Origin: an uncultured Bacilli bacterium
GTDB lineage: Bacteria > Bacillota_I > Bacilli_A > RF39 > UBA660
Assembly: GCA_947630195.1 (NCBI GenBank)
Contig: CANRGQ010000023.1
Span: 1 to 18,516 of the forward strand
Length of the DNA stretch: 18,516 nucleotides
Direction: 5' to 3'
This document shows, in pieces, positions 5,506-13,663 of this stretch (position 1 is its first letter; each line of letters opens with the position of its first letter). The notes under the pieces are model-generated. The model had not been told where the DNA came from, searched no databases, and saw only the letters and a program-made list of their open reading frames with translations. The position numbers and the translations under genes were made by a program.

Positions 5506-6642
5506 TTACTTAACTGCTTCCATATTCACTAGTTTATAACCCCCATCATAGTAAACAAAATAAAGTCTATCATGCATAATATCTTGTCTTAGTTTACCAC
5601 TTACCATCATATTCTTTTCTAAATAAACTTCCGCACTAAAAGAAACATCATTATAAACTATTATATTCTTTACTTCTTCATTAGTAAAGATGGGATTTTT
5701 TAAATAATGAGCACTAACAAAGGTAATATCTACTCCATGAGCCCAAGTATAAGCCATATTATACATATAAGAATCTTTAATTAAATAAGGCATTAATTTA
5801 TCAAATCCGTGATAACTACCCTTTAAATCATCAGTTAAGAATAAACTATAATTTTCCGCAAGGGCTAATATATCAAAATCATCTTTGATAAATTGTTTAG
5901 CCTCTTCTAAAGTTTTATAGGTTTTAAAACTTTTCCCGATAACTATTTTATTGTCATCTATTTTGTATTCCACTTCCTCATTTTTTTCATCTTGAATAAC
6001 AATTTTGGGCTTATAAACTAAATTATTTAAAGTATAAGTATTACTTTTTTCAATTTCTACATACTCGGTTAATCTTTCTAAATTTGGAACATCCCCACTT
6101 TTTGTTAAGATATCACTACCTAAAGTTTTACCATTTACGGTAACGGTATAATTTGCAGGTACGGTTATTTCATAATTATAAATTCCATTATCAAGATTAA
6201 AGGTAGCATCTTCCACATTCCATTCATTAATCGTTAAAATAGCCATTCTTTTATAAGTATCTTTGCTTTTTAATTTAACGGTGCCAATTAAAGTATCTTC
6301 ATTATATAAATTATAAGCAAAAATATTATCGGTACTTTCTTTCCCATTTTTCTTAATTTTTAAATCCGTATTAAATAGTTTAGTTAAACCATCTTTAATA
6401 CTAGCATTATCCTTTTCATAAGGACTTATTTTAAAAGCATCACTTTTAACCTCGCTAGAAAGAACTCCTTTCTCGGCCACATATTTAATATAATTATCGA
6501 CTAAATTACGTTCATAAATAATCATACTATTATAAACATAAGTAAGGATTAAAAAACTAAAAGAGATAAGTAATAAACTAAATAAAATTAAAGATTTTTT
6601 ATACATACTTAATCTTTGCCATTTTCTTCTTAATTTTCGCAC
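5506..6642 (-). CDS. Membrane-anchored extracytoplasmic protein of unknown function
   Basis: A 378-aa protein with a basic N-terminus (RKLRRKWQR), one hydrophobic segment at about 17-38, and a large outside domain rich in beta-prone sequence (ITVPANYTVTVNGKTLG at about 158-174 resembles an Ig-like or PEGA-like turn). It starts at GTG, chosen for AGAGGTAG seven bases upstream; the Shine-Dalgarno lies inside the end of the preceding gene. It sits 4 bases after the phosphodiester glycosidase gene and 13 bases before the glycosyltransferase, so it is probably part of the same envelope pathway. I recognise no catalytic motif. The C-terminal third (about 250-378) may be a separate NTF2-like fold, which is a guess. 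Confidence 0.85.
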   Translation of the reverse strand: MRKLRRKWQRLSMYKKSLILFSLLLISFSFLILTYVYNSMIIYERNLVDNYIKYVAEKGVLSSEVKSDAFKISPYEKDNASIKDGLTKLFNTDLKIKKNGKESTDNIFAYNLYNEDTLIGTVKLKSKDTYKRMAILTINEWNVEDATFNLDNGIYNYEITVPANYTVTVNGKTLGSDILTKSGDVPNLERLTEYVEIEKSNTYTLNNLVYKPKIVIQDEKNEEVEYKIDDNKIVIGKSFKTYKTLEEAKQFIKDDFDILALAENYSLFLTDDLKGSYHGFDKLMPYLIKDSYMYNMAYTWAHGVDITFVSAHYLKNPIFTNEEVKNIIVYNDVSFSAEVYLEKNMMVSGKLRQDIMHDRLYFVYYDGGYKLVNMEAVK

Positions 6643-6646
6643 AAAA

Positions 6647-7687
6647 CTACCTCTTTTCTACTACAAAACCAGTAGGAAGACGCCATGATGAATTAGCATA
6701 ATAGAAAGTTACGGATGTCATTTCATATTTGCCATCATAATACATTGAGGAAGATGATCCTCCATCAATATTGGCAGCATTTACAGCTCCATATTCACTC
6801 ATTATCTCAATTAAATCCGAAGCTGTAGCCCCAAGATGGCCATTAGCACCCCGGCCATCCGTAACTAATAGTAAGACCGCTCCATCACTTCTTTGACCAA
6901 TCGCCGTTCTTGGATTAGCCCCGGAACCAGAACCAATAACTTCTCTTTCCTCGCCATTAATAATTAATTTAACAAAATGGTTATTCGCATCACTTGCTTC
7001 TTCTTGAAAAGCGACCGCATCTCTTATTCTTTCTGTCTTGATTACATTTTCAACTTCACTTTCATTTTTACCACTTAAATCAATTATCTTAAGTAAATTA
7101 TCTTCATTAAAACCAACTAAATGAAGACCTCTTATGCCACTGGGGTTATTGTATTCAATTACGCCCTCTTTAACTACTAAACCTAAAGGTTTTCCTCCTT
7201 TATTACTATCGGAATAATATAAACCGCCATTAATGCCCGCAAAGGCATCGGCACTTGAAACGAGTTTATCTAAAGTTACGCCATATTCTTTCCAAGAACC
7301 ATCATAAATGGTCGCGAGTTTTACTCTTGCGGGATCATTTACAATAATCATCTTGGCCATATAAGTTGAACCCGCAATTTCCACTAACTCAATCCCATCT
7401 TTATCAAGTTCACTTTCCATATTGATTAAATCTTCATCTACTTCTTCGGTAAACGCCGCCATACTATTATCATTAACAATTTCTTGCACTAATTTGTTGC
7501 TTGCAAAAAGTTTAACCATAAACTTCATTTGGCCTGTTTCCAAAAGAGTTGTTACAAATAAATTGCGCGCGTGAACAGATGGTCCATAACAAAAAATAAG
7601 ACCAACACTATATATCGTAACTAATAAAAAAACTAAAAAAATACCAATAAAACTAAAAAATTTACCTAGTCCTTTAATAAACTTCAT
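6647..7687 (-). CDS. Phosphodiester glycosidase family protein (NAGPA domain)
   Basis: About 346 aa. An N-terminal hydrophobic anchor (about 11-34) is followed by a NAGPA (PF09992) domain: AGINGGLYYSDSNKGGKPLG, NPRTAIGQRSDG, TDGRGANGHLGATASDLIEIM, AANIDGGSSSSMYYDGK and RLPTGFVV near the end, all in family order. The family hydrolyses GlcNAc-1-phosphodiester-type links, and bacterial members act on wall polymers or exopolysaccharide at the cell surface. ATG 7687 is used here; GTG at 7690 is equally possible, since AAGGAT (7702-7697) fits either. It is first in the five-gene operon running to 2956, behind the promoter at 7723-7751. Confidence 0.92.
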   Translation of the reverse strand: MKFIKGLGKFFSFIGIFLVFLLVTIYSVGLIFCYGPSVHARNLFVTTLLETGQMKFMVKLFASNKLVQEIVNDNSMAAFTEEVDEDLINMESELDKDGIELVEIAGSTYMAKMIIVNDPARVKLATIYDGSWKEYGVTLDKLVSSADAFAGINGGLYYSDSNKGGKPLGLVVKEGVIEYNNPSGIRGLHLVGFNEDNLLKIIDLSGKNESEVENVIKTERIRDAVAFQEEASDANNHFVKLIINGEEREVIGSGSGANPRTAIGQRSDGAVLLLVTDGRGANGHLGATASDLIEIMSEYGAVNAANIDGGSSSSMYYDGKYEMTSVTFYYANSSWRLPTGFVVEKR

Positions 7688-7722
7688 CACTACTTCATCC
7701 TTACTACTTTTACTCTACTAAA

Positions 7723-7751
7723 ATATTACCATAAGAAGATATTTACCGCAA
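7723..7751 (-). promoter_or_regulatory. Promoter of the envelope operon
   Basis: Minus-strand TTGCGG (7751-7746), 17-base spacer, TAATAT (7728-7723) preceded by TGG (extended -10). It lies between the ddl terminator and the phosphodiester glycosidase start. Confidence 0.65.
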
Positions 7752-7765
7752 GATAAAAGGCAAAA

Positions 7766-7796
7766 AAATAATTAAAAAAAGATGATAATTATCATC
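7766..7796 (-). terminator. Terminator of the plsC-murF-ddl operon
   Basis: The 16-bp palindrome GATGATAATTATCATC (7781-7796) begins inside the ddl stop codon and is followed on the minus strand by T7 and a second T-run. Confidence 0.75.
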
Positions 7797-8842
7797 TAAC
7801 TTAAAGCAAGCATTATTAACTTATCAATTAAAGTTTTATAATCATAACCATACATCATAAATAACTCGGGATACATACTAATACTGGTAAATCCTGGCAT
7901 GGTATTTATTTCGTTTAAAATTAGTTCATTACTCTTACTTTCTAAAAAGAAATCTACCCGAGATAACCCTTTACAACTACAAGCCATATAGGCTCTTTTA
8001 GCAATATCTTTTATTTCATTTAAAGTTTTTAAATTTAAACTAGCTAAGTATGTTTGCGATTTTTTATCCTTATATTTGGCTTTATAAGAATAATATGTAT
8101 CACTTACCTTTATTTCTCCCACCGGACTACATATAACTTCATCATTCCCTAGAATACCTATTTCTAATTCTCTTCCTTCAATATTTTTTTCAATTAATAT
8201 TTTTTCATCAATTAAACTAGCTTCCGTAATAGAAGATATTAAACTAGAAGAATCCTCTACTTTAAATGTGCCAATAGATGAACCAGAACTTGAGGCTTTT
8301 ACAAATAAAGGATAGCCTATTTTTTCTTTAACAAGTTTTAAAAGTTCACTTTTACTTAGTAAGTAACTATTAAAGTTAGAATCAAAATATAGATATTTAT
8401 GACCATTTTTCTTAATATATAAATAAGGAGTCACTTTAATACCAATACCCTCTAAAAGCATTTTGGTAGTTACTTTATCCATACAAATAGAAGATGATAA
8501 GATATCACAACCGACATACTTTTTATTTAATAATTTAAATAGCCCTTGAATACTTCCATCTTCCCCATATTTCCCATGTAAAATAGGAATACATACATCA
8601 ATATCTTGTAAGTATTCTAAAATATTTTCTATTTCTTTTAAATTATTCAGTTTAGACCCTACTTTTAAAGGCTTTATTTTATAAATGTCTTTATCGTAAA
8701 GATAAAATTTCCCCTCTTTACTTATGTAAATGGGATACACTTGATACTTTTCCTTATCAATGTTATAGATAACACTTGTCCCTGAAGCAATCGAAACATC
8801 ATGTTCATTACTTTGTCCGCCAAAGAAAATAGCTATTTTCAA
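7796..8842 (-). CDS. ddl: D-alanine--D-alanine ligase
   Basis: A 348-aa ATP-grasp enzyme that joins two D-alanines for the peptidoglycan stem peptide. Visible motifs are GGQSNEHDVS (8-17), ILHGKYGEDG (87-96), KASSSGSSIG (182-191), EKNIEGRELEIGILG (218-232), TYYSYKAKY (249-257, the omega loop with the tyrosine typical of D-Ala-D-Ala rather than D-Ala-D-Lac enzymes) and NEINTMPGFTSISMYP (310-325, metal and substrate binding). Length is normal for the family. It starts at TTG, overlapping the murF stop (TTGA), with no strong Shine-Dalgarno, so translation is probably coupled to murF. Its product is the direct substrate of MurF. Confidence 0.96.
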   Translation of the reverse strand: MKIAIFFGGQSNEHDVSIASGTSVIYNIDKEKYQVYPIYISKEGKFYLYDKDIYKIKPLKVGSKLNNLKEIENILEYLQDIDVCIPILHGKYGEDGSIQGLFKLLNKKYVGCDILSSSICMDKVTTKMLLEGIGIKVTPYLYIKKNGHKYLYFDSNFNSYLLSKSELLKLVKEKIGYPLFVKASSSGSSIGTFKVEDSSSLISSITEASLIDEKILIEKNIEGRELEIGILGNDEVICSPVGEIKVSDTYYSYKAKYKDKKSQTYLASLNLKTLNEIKDIAKRAYMACSCKGLSRVDFFLESKSNELILNEINTMPGFTSISMYPELFMMYGYDYKTLIDKLIMLALS

Positions 8843-10221
8843 ATATTTTTTAAACCATCCTTTACTAAGGAATAAATCTCTTTAAAATTCATTCCATGAG
8901 AAGCCTTAAGTAAAACTATATCACCACTCTCTAATATTGATAATAGTTTTAAAGAAGCTTCTCTATTATGAATATATGTAAAAATATTATTTTTATTAAA
9001 GCCTAATTTTAAGGCCTCACTAGCTATATACTCAGCATCACTACCTACCGTAATTAAAATGTCTATTCCTTTTTCATATACACTCTTACCAACCATTTCG
9101 TGTAAACTTTTAGAGTAATTCCCTAATTCTAACATATCCCCTAATACGGCTATCTTTCGCCCCTTTAAATTACTTAAATAACTAAGCGTACTATTAATAG
9201 AGTCCACACTAGCATTATAATAATCTTTAATAATCGTAATATTTTTAATTTTTTCTATTTCCATTCTATTACTTGATAATTTAAAGGTCTCTAATCCTTC
9301 TTTTATTTTATCTACTTCTATATCATAATACATTCCTATACTTAAAGCACATAAACTATTTAACACAAAACTTTCTGTTGGCACATTTATTTTAATTTCT
9401 TCGGTACTTTCTAATAAATTAATTTTATAAGTTAAATTATCTAAATTATATTTAATATCATAGGCATTATAATCACTTTTATTATTAATCCCATAAGTAA
9501 TAATTTTTCCATCAATTTTTAAGTTATGTAATAAATCATTATCATTATTAATAATTAAAACTTTTTTATCCATACCCTCTAGGATTTCTAATTTCGCTTT
9601 TAAAATATTTTCTCTTGAACCTAAATTACCAATATGGGAAGTCCCAATATTCGTAATAACACTTAAAGTGGGGTTCGCAATATTGGATAAAATACTTATT
9701 TCTCCTAAGTTATTCATTCCCATTTCTAAAACCATGATATCTTCATCTAAGTATTTCATAATTGTTAAAGGAAGTCCTAAATGATTATTTAAGTTTCCTT
9801 CTGTTTTTAAAACTTTATATTTGGTACTTAATACACTTGCCACCATATCTTTAGTACTCGTTTTACCCACACTACCCGTAATAGCCACAACTGGAATATT
9901 TAACTTACTTCTTTTATAAGTAGCAATTTGTTGTAAAGATAAAATTACATCATCCACAAGTAAGATAAAAACATCTTTATCTTTTAAAAATTCCCTATCA
10001 ACATTAGTATTTTTATCTAAGATACACCCAATGGCGCCATTTGTAATAGCCTCTTTATAAAAAGTATTACCATCCACTATACTACCCTTAATACCTAAAT
10101 AAACTTCCCCCTTTTTTAAAGTCCTTGTATCAATCGAAAAAGAATTAATTAAAGTATCATTATCTCCTTTAATTAAAACACCTTCCGATACTCTTACTAA
10201 ATCTTTTAAATAAATATTCAT
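8839..10221 (-). CDS. murF: UDP-MurNAc-tripeptide--D-Ala-D-Ala ligase MurF
   Basis: A 460-aa Mur ligase that adds D-Ala-D-Ala to UDP-MurNAc-tripeptide in the cytoplasm. The N-terminal substrate domain (SIDTRTLKKGEVYLGIKG) is followed by the P-loop ITGSVGKTSTKD (114-125), the central domain (EGNLNNHLGLP, LEMGMNNLGEI, NIGTSHIGNLGSRENI) and the C-terminal domain (SSNRMEIEKIKNITIIKDYYNASVDS, AVLGDMLELG, LKASHGM). All are diagnostic of MurF. It starts at ATG, overlapping the plsC stop (ATGA), and overlaps ddl at its end. The order plsC-murF-ddl makes a tightly coupled envelope operon. Confidence 0.97.
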   Translation of the reverse strand: MNIYLKDLVRVSEGVLIKGDNDTLINSFSIDTRTLKKGEVYLGIKGSIVDGNTFYKEAITNGAIGCILDKNTNVDREFLKDKDVFILLVDDVILSLQQIATYKRSKLNIPVVAITGSVGKTSTKDMVASVLSTKYKVLKTEGNLNNHLGLPLTIMKYLDEDIMVLEMGMNNLGEISILSNIANPTLSVITNIGTSHIGNLGSRENILKAKLEILEGMDKKVLIINNDNDLLHNLKIDGKIITYGINNKSDYNAYDIKYNLDNLTYKINLLESTEEIKINVPTESFVLNSLCALSIGMYYDIEVDKIKEGLETFKLSSNRMEIEKIKNITIIKDYYNASVDSINSTLSYLSNLKGRKIAVLGDMLELGNYSKSLHEMVGKSVYEKGIDILITVGSDAEYIASEALKLGFNKNNIFTYIHNREASLKLLSILESGDIVLLKASHGMNFKEIYSLVKDGLKNI

Positions 10222-10877
10222 TTCTTCGCCTCTTTTATTAAACTTAAAACTTTATCTTCTAACGTTTTATTTTCTTTTTCTAAGTCATCACTTTCTATTT
10301 TATAAGCACTTCCATAGTTCACTTTTAAATCTTTTGTTCTAAACTTATAATGACCTGTAATTCCGATTGGAATTATATATGCATTCTTTTCTTTCGCTAA
10401 AGATACGGCCCCAAATTTAAAAGGTAATAATATTTTTTTCGTTTTATTTCTAGTTCCTTCAGGAAATATTCCTAAACATAACCCTTTATCTAAAACTTCT
10501 CTGGCCTTATCCTTAGCATTTTCATCATGAATACTCCGATTAACAGGAATACAACCAGTTCCTGCAAAAAACCATTTAGTTTTCTTACTTAAAAAATATT
10601 CATTTTTCGCTAAATAATGAATAGGTCTTTTAGATTCTATAACCGTTAAGAATTGGTCCATAAAATGAATATGATTACAACAAAAGATAACCGGACCATT
10701 CTCTGGTACTTTTAATTTATTAATAACTTTATAAGGGTAATATAACTTAAAAATAGGTCTAAGTAAATATTTACCCAAATTATAACCAAACATATTAAAT
10801 TCATTTTCTTTATATGATTTAAACATTATAAATATTAAAAATAAACATATAAGTATAATAATTATTACTAAAACCAT
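10218..10877 (-). CDS. plsC: 1-acyl-sn-glycerol-3-phosphate acyltransferase (PlsC-like)
   Basis: A 219-aa membrane-bound acyltransferase making phosphatidic acid. One hydrophobic helix (2-19) precedes the domain. NHIHFMD (68-74) is the catalytic NHx4D, FPEGTR (138-143) binds glycerol phosphate, and CIPVNRS (109-115) and IIPIGITG also fit. I place the start at ATG 10877-10875, because AGGTGG five bases upstream is its Shine-Dalgarno and covers the GTG at 10886 that would give three more residues. It is first in the operon. A likely -10 (TATATT with upstream TGA, 10900-10895) leaves a very short leader, so the promoter is uncertain. Related family acyltransferases with other acceptors cannot be ruled out. 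Confidence 0.92.
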   Translation of the reverse strand: MVLVIIIILICLFLIFIMFKSYKENEFNMFGYNLGKYLLRPIFKLYYPYKVINKLKVPENGPVIFCCNHIHFMDQFLTVIESKRPIHYLAKNEYFLSKKTKWFFAGTGCIPVNRSIHDENAKDKAREVLDKGLCLGIFPEGTRNKTKKILLPFKFGAVSLAKEKNAYIIPIGITGHYKFRTKDLKVNYGSAYKIESDDLEKENKTLEDKVLSLIKEAKK

Positions 10878-10953
10878 TACTACCACCTATAAATAATATA
10901 TCATAAATAACTTATTTAAACTATCTTAAAGTACATTAAATTGTAAAATAGAT

Positions 10954-11027
10954 AAAAAAAGAGCCCAGCACCGAAGTGCCGGTAACCCGGTCGACCTAGA
11001 GCTTCGAAAGTTTTCTAGATACTAATT
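10954..11027 (-). ncRNA. Abi-associated small RNA, copy 1
   Basis: About 74 nt. Promoter TTGACA (11061-11056), N16, TATAAT (11039-11034). The 5' hairpin uses ATCTAGA with the downstream CTCTAGGT around CTTTCGAAG. The terminator hairpin CCGGCAC-TTCG-GTGCTGG (about 10982-10965) is followed by T7. It lacks the bulged base found in copies 2-5, so it is the most divergent copy. It is last in the array, next to plsC. Confidence 0.75.
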
Positions 11028-11100
11028 AATTTAATTATATCTAATTTATAAAAAATGTCAAGCATTATTGATACATTTTTAAAAGTTTTTTTATAAAATA

Positions 11101-11175
11101 AAAAAAGAACCCCAGCACCGAAGTGCCAAGCGTCCGTGCGACTTAAGGCTTCGAAAGTTTCCTAAGTACCAATTA
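11101..11175 (-). ncRNA. Abi-associated small RNA, copy 2
   Basis: Promoter TTGACA (11209-11204), N16, TATAAT (11187-11182). 5' hairpin ACTTAGG/CCTTAAGT around CTTTCGAAG. Linker CGCACGGACGCTT, terminator GGCAC-TTCG-GTGCT with partial GGAC/GTTC extension, then T-run. The 5' stem has a T-A pair where copies 3 and 5 have C-G. Confidence 0.78.
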
Positions 11176-11244
11176 ATTTAAATTATACTCAATTTATAGA
11201 AAATGTCAATTACTTTTGTAACATTTATGAATTTTTTTTATAAA

Positions 11245-11320
11245 ATAAAAAGAGCCCCAGCATCGAAACGCCAGAAACCCGTTCGACCTAAGGCTTCGAA
11301 AGTTTCCTAGGTACCAGTCA
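11245..11320 (-). ncRNA. Abi-associated small RNA, copy 3
   Basis: Promoter TTGACA (11354-11349), N16, TATAAT (11332-11327). 5' hairpin ACCTAGG/CCTTAGGT around CTTTCGAAG. Linker CGAACGGGTTTCT, terminator GGCGT-TTCG-ATGCT extended by GGGTTTC pairing (with G-U pairs) to GGGGCTC. Nearly identical to copy 5. Confidence 0.78.
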
Positions 11321-11385
11321 ATTTAAATTATACTCATTTTATAATATATGTCAAGCATTTTTGATACATATTTAAAAATTTTTTA

Positions 11386-11459
11386 TAAAAAAAATACCCA
11401 GCACCGAAGTGCCAAGTATTCGACGACTTAAGGCTTCGAAAGTTTCCTAAGTACCAATT
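11386..11459 (-). ncRNA. Abi-associated small RNA, copy 4
   Basis: Promoter TTGACA (11493-11488), N16, TATAAT (11471-11466). 5' hairpin ACTTAGG/CCTTAAGT. The terminator is the clearest of the family: an uninterrupted 12-bp stem, AATACTTGGCAC against GTGCTGGGTATT (11420-11393), closed by TTCG and followed by T-run. It lies directly downstream of the first Abi gene. Confidence 0.8.
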
Positions 11460-11577
11460 AATTTAATTATACCCAATTTATTGAAAATGTCAATCATTTT
11501 TGTAACATTTTTTAATAAAATTGAACATTTTTATTAATTTCATTAATATTATATGCAAAAAAATAATTATTATTTAC

Positions 11578-12435
11578 TTAAAATCCCATCATATTTAAAA
11601 TTTTATTTATATCTATACATTTTAATTTTTTACTAAGTTTCTTAATTTCTTTTTCAAAATCTTTTAATAATTTATTATAACTTTTAGCATCTAATAATAT
11701 TTCCATACACTTAGTAATCATATATAAATCAGTTGATTTTATATACTCTCGATAATTTCTATTTGGCTTATCCACATTCACAAAGAATCTACTTCTATAC
11801 GTATAAAGTCTATTACTGTGGGCGCATAAATTACGCACAAGAGTAATATTCAAAAGCATTTGTCTTAACTCTTTATCCGACAACTTAAAATACTTACTTA
11901 TCTTTTGTCTATCACTTTGTTTTAATAAACCATAATATTTACTTATTTCCCCAAAAGTTAATACTTTTACTAAAACAAAAGGAGGAATAAATCCATATTT
12001 ATCTTTATAATGGGTAATTGCTTCGTGTTTACCATAATTATTTTTAATTTCTTTATTAATTTTATTTCTTAACTTTTGAATTTCTTCTAAATCTGCCTTA
12101 GAATCAAAATTACTTGTTTTTAAATAATTCTTTACTCCATACTTCTCTGATATCGTATTGGCCAATAAAGCTTTAATAATTAATTCTATCTCTAAAGTAT
12201 ATTTTAAAAATATTACTTTAATATTTTTATCAAACTCATATAAAGCATATATTTCTTCAAAAGTAACTCCATTAATATATTTCCCTTTTACTTTAAAAAC
12301 ATCTTTATAAGTATTTACAATGGCATAATAAGAATATCTCTCTAATAATTTAAGAGCTTTCTTCTTATTTATAACTTTGACACCTTTGGTTATTAAGTGT
12401 TTAATTAATTGTTCATTTGTTTTAGCTTCTTTTAT
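11578..12435 (-). CDS. Abi_2/AbiF-type abortive infection HEPN protein, copy 1, with ATA start
   Basis: About 285 aa, Abi_2 (PF07751, AbiD/AbiF) family. Family features, numbered from the ATA: NEQLIKHLITKG (7-18), YYAIVNTYKDVF (36-47), GFIPPFVLVKVLTFGEISKYYG (148-169, in two parts the hallmark), and LVRNLCAHSNRLY with R201-x4-H206, the HEPN RNase motif. Abortive infection proteins of this type are thought to act on RNA after phage infection. The Shine-Dalgarno AGGAGG (12448-12443) is perfect, but no ATG/GTG/TTG lies in range. ATA at 12435 (7-base spacing) is the only candidate shared with copy 2; ATT at 12438 is the alternative. A TTG at 12474 would put the Shine-Dalgarno inside the gene. RNA copy 4 follows. 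Confidence 0.88.
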   Translation of the reverse strand: MKEAKTNEQLIKHLITKGVKVINKKKALKLLERYSYYAIVNTYKDVFKVKGKYINGVTFEEIYALYEFDKNIKVIFLKYTLEIELIIKALLANTISEKYGVKNYLKTSNFDSKADLEEIQKLRNKINKEIKNNYGKHEAITHYKDKYGFIPPFVLVKVLTFGEISKYYGLLKQSDRQKISKYFKLSDKELRQMLLNITLVRNLCAHSNRLYTYRSRFFVNVDKPNRNYREYIKSTDLYMITKCMEILLDAKSYNKLLKDFEKEIKKLSKKLKCIDINKILNMMGF

Positions 12436-12451
12436 AATGATTCCTCCTAGA

Positions 12452-12490
12452 AGAAAAAGACATAAGATATACAACCTATCCCATGTCTTT
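12452..12490 (-). promoter_or_regulatory. Terminator-like hairpin in Abi copy-1 leader
   Basis: AAAGACAT (12490-12483) pairs with ATGTCTTT (12463-12456). A second inner pairing is GATA/TATC, and a T-rich run leads into the Shine-Dalgarno. Placed in a ~95-nt leader just before AGGAGG, it could act as an attenuator or hide the ribosome site. Confidence 0.5.
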
Positions 12491-12534
12491 CAATTAATTA
12501 TTCTTTATAACCCTCTTGTCCTTTTCTATACACT

Positions 12535-12563
12535 AATATACATAGAAATTAAGAAATTGTCAA
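12535..12563 (-). promoter_or_regulatory. Promoter of Abi copy 1
   Basis: TTGACA (12563-12558), 17-base spacer, TATATT (12540-12535). It is conserved with the copy-2 promoter and gives a leader of about 100 nt. Confidence 0.75.
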
Positions 12564-12613
12564 TATATTTTATGGAGTATTTTTGATACATATTTAAAAA
12601 TTGTTTTACAAAA

Positions 12614-12688
12614 TAAAAAAGAGCCCCAGCATCGAAACGCCAGAAACCCACTCGACCTAAGGCTTCGAAAGTTTCCTAGGTACTAATT
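12614..12688 (-). ncRNA. Abi-associated small RNA, copy 5 (between the two Abi genes)
   Basis: Promoter TTGACA (12722-12717), N16, TATAAT (12700-12695). 5' hairpin ACCTAGG/CCTTAGGT around CTTTCGAAG. Linker CGAGTGGGTTTCT, terminator GGCGT-TTCG-ATGCT with GGGTTTC/GGGGCTC extension, then T6. It lies downstream of Abi copy 2 exactly as copy 4 lies downstream of Abi copy 1. Confidence 0.8.
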
Positions 12689-12790
12689 AATTTAATTATA
12701 CCCATTTTATAGAAAATGTCAATTATTTTTGTAACATTTTTAATGAAATTGTGTATTATTATTAATTTCATAGATATTATATGCAAATAA

Positions 12791-13663
12791 TTATATTTTA
12801 TTCGCTTCAAATCCCATTATTTTTAAAATTGTATTTACATTTACACATTTTAATTTTTTAGAAAGTTTTGTTATTTCTTTATCAAATTCTTTTTTTAACA
12901 TATTATAACTTTTACTACCCAAAAGTATTTTCATACATTTAGTTATTGCATTTAAATCAGTAGATTTTAATTGTTGTTTATAATTTCTATTAATATTATT
13001 AAAATTAATTTTAAAGTTACTTTTATAGGTATATAATCTGCCATTATGGGCACATAAATTACGCACAAGTGTAATATTCAAAAGCATTTGTCTCAACTCT
13101 TTATCCGACAACTTAAAATACTTACTTATCTTTTGCCTATCACTTTGTTTTAATAAACCATAGTATTTACTTATTTCTCCAAAAGTTAATACTTTTACTA
13201 AAACAAAAGGAGGAATAAATCCATATTTATCTTTATAATGGGTAATTGCTTCGTGTTTACCATAATTATTTTTAATTTCTTTATTAATTTTATTTCTTAA
13301 CTTTTGAATTTCTTCTAAATCTGCCTTAGAATCAAAATTACTTGTTTTTAAATAATTCTTTACTCCATACTTCTCTGATATCGTATTGGCCAATAAAGCT
13401 TTAATAATTAATTCTATCTCTAAAGTATATTTTAAAAATATTACTTTAATATTTTTATCAAACTCATATAAAGCATATATTTCTTCAAAAGTAACTCCAT
13501 TAATATATTTCCCTTTTACTTTAAAAACATCTTTATAAGTATTTACAATGGCATAATAAGAATATCTCTCTAATAATTTAAGAGCTTTCTTCTTATTTAT
13601 AACTTTGACACCTTTGGTTATTAAGTGTTTAATTAATTGTTCATTTGTTTTAGCTTCTTTTAT
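12791..13663 (-). CDS. Abi_2/AbiF-type abortive infection HEPN protein, copy 2, with ATA start
   Basis: About 290 aa from the ATA at 13663; the reading frame is open all the way, so a start at the internal TTG (13393) would cut off about 90 real residues. AGGAGG lies 7 bases before the ATA, as in copy 1, while the preceding codon is AAT here instead of ATT. The protein matches copy 1 almost perfectly up to the HEPN motif (LVRNLCAHNGRLY, the commoner family form), then diverges over the last ~80 residues (YKSNFKINFNNINRNYKQQ against YRSRFFVNVDKPNRNYREY). A one-base difference in the leader closes the frame upstream. It is first in the defence-like island and followed by RNA copy 5. Confidence 0.86.
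   Translation of the reverse strand: MKEAKTNEQLIKHLITKGVKVINKKKALKLLERYSYYAIVNTYKDVFKVKGKYINGVTFEEIYALYEFDKNIKVIFLKYTLEIELIIKALLANTISEKYGVKNYLKTSNFDSKADLEEIQKLRNKINKEIKNNYGKHEAITHYKDKYGFIPPFVLVKVLTFGEISKYYGLLKQSDRQKISKYFKLSDKELRQMLLNITLVRNLCAHNGRLYTYKSNFKINFNNINRNYKQQLKSTDLNAITKCMKILLGSKSYNMLKKEFDKEITKLSKKLKCVNVNTILKIMGFEANKI

Larger units (their letters stand above)
10954..11459 (-). repeat. Tandem array of four ~145-bp small-RNA gene units (fifth copy at 12614)
   Basis: Four units start at 10954, 11101, 11245 and 11386, spaced about 141-146 bases. Each has TTGACA, 16 bases, TATAAT, a 5' hairpin, a variable linker and a terminator with a UUCG loop. The AT-rich spacers between units also repeat in two alternating forms. 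The array fills the 690 bases between plsC and the first Abi gene; no ORF is seen in it. Confidence 0.85.

Noticed and set aside
10878..10886. GTG start for plsC
   Set aside because: That GTG is part of the AGGTGG Shine-Dalgarno that serves the ATG at 10877.
10954..11459. CRISPR array
   Set aside because: The units are ~145 bp, contain promoter and terminator elements, and the intervening AT-rich sequence itself repeats; there are no short repeats with unique spacers and no cas genes.
12436..12474. TTG start for Abi copy 1 giving an extra MYILCLFLLGG segment
   Set aside because: The AGGAGG Shine-Dalgarno would lie inside the gene, the segment is the leader hairpin, and copy 2 has a one-base change that breaks this frame.
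12791..13393. Short 200-aa version of Abi copy 2
   Set aside because: The frame stays open and matches copy 1 for 90 more codons up to the ATA after AGGAGG, so the gene is not truncated.
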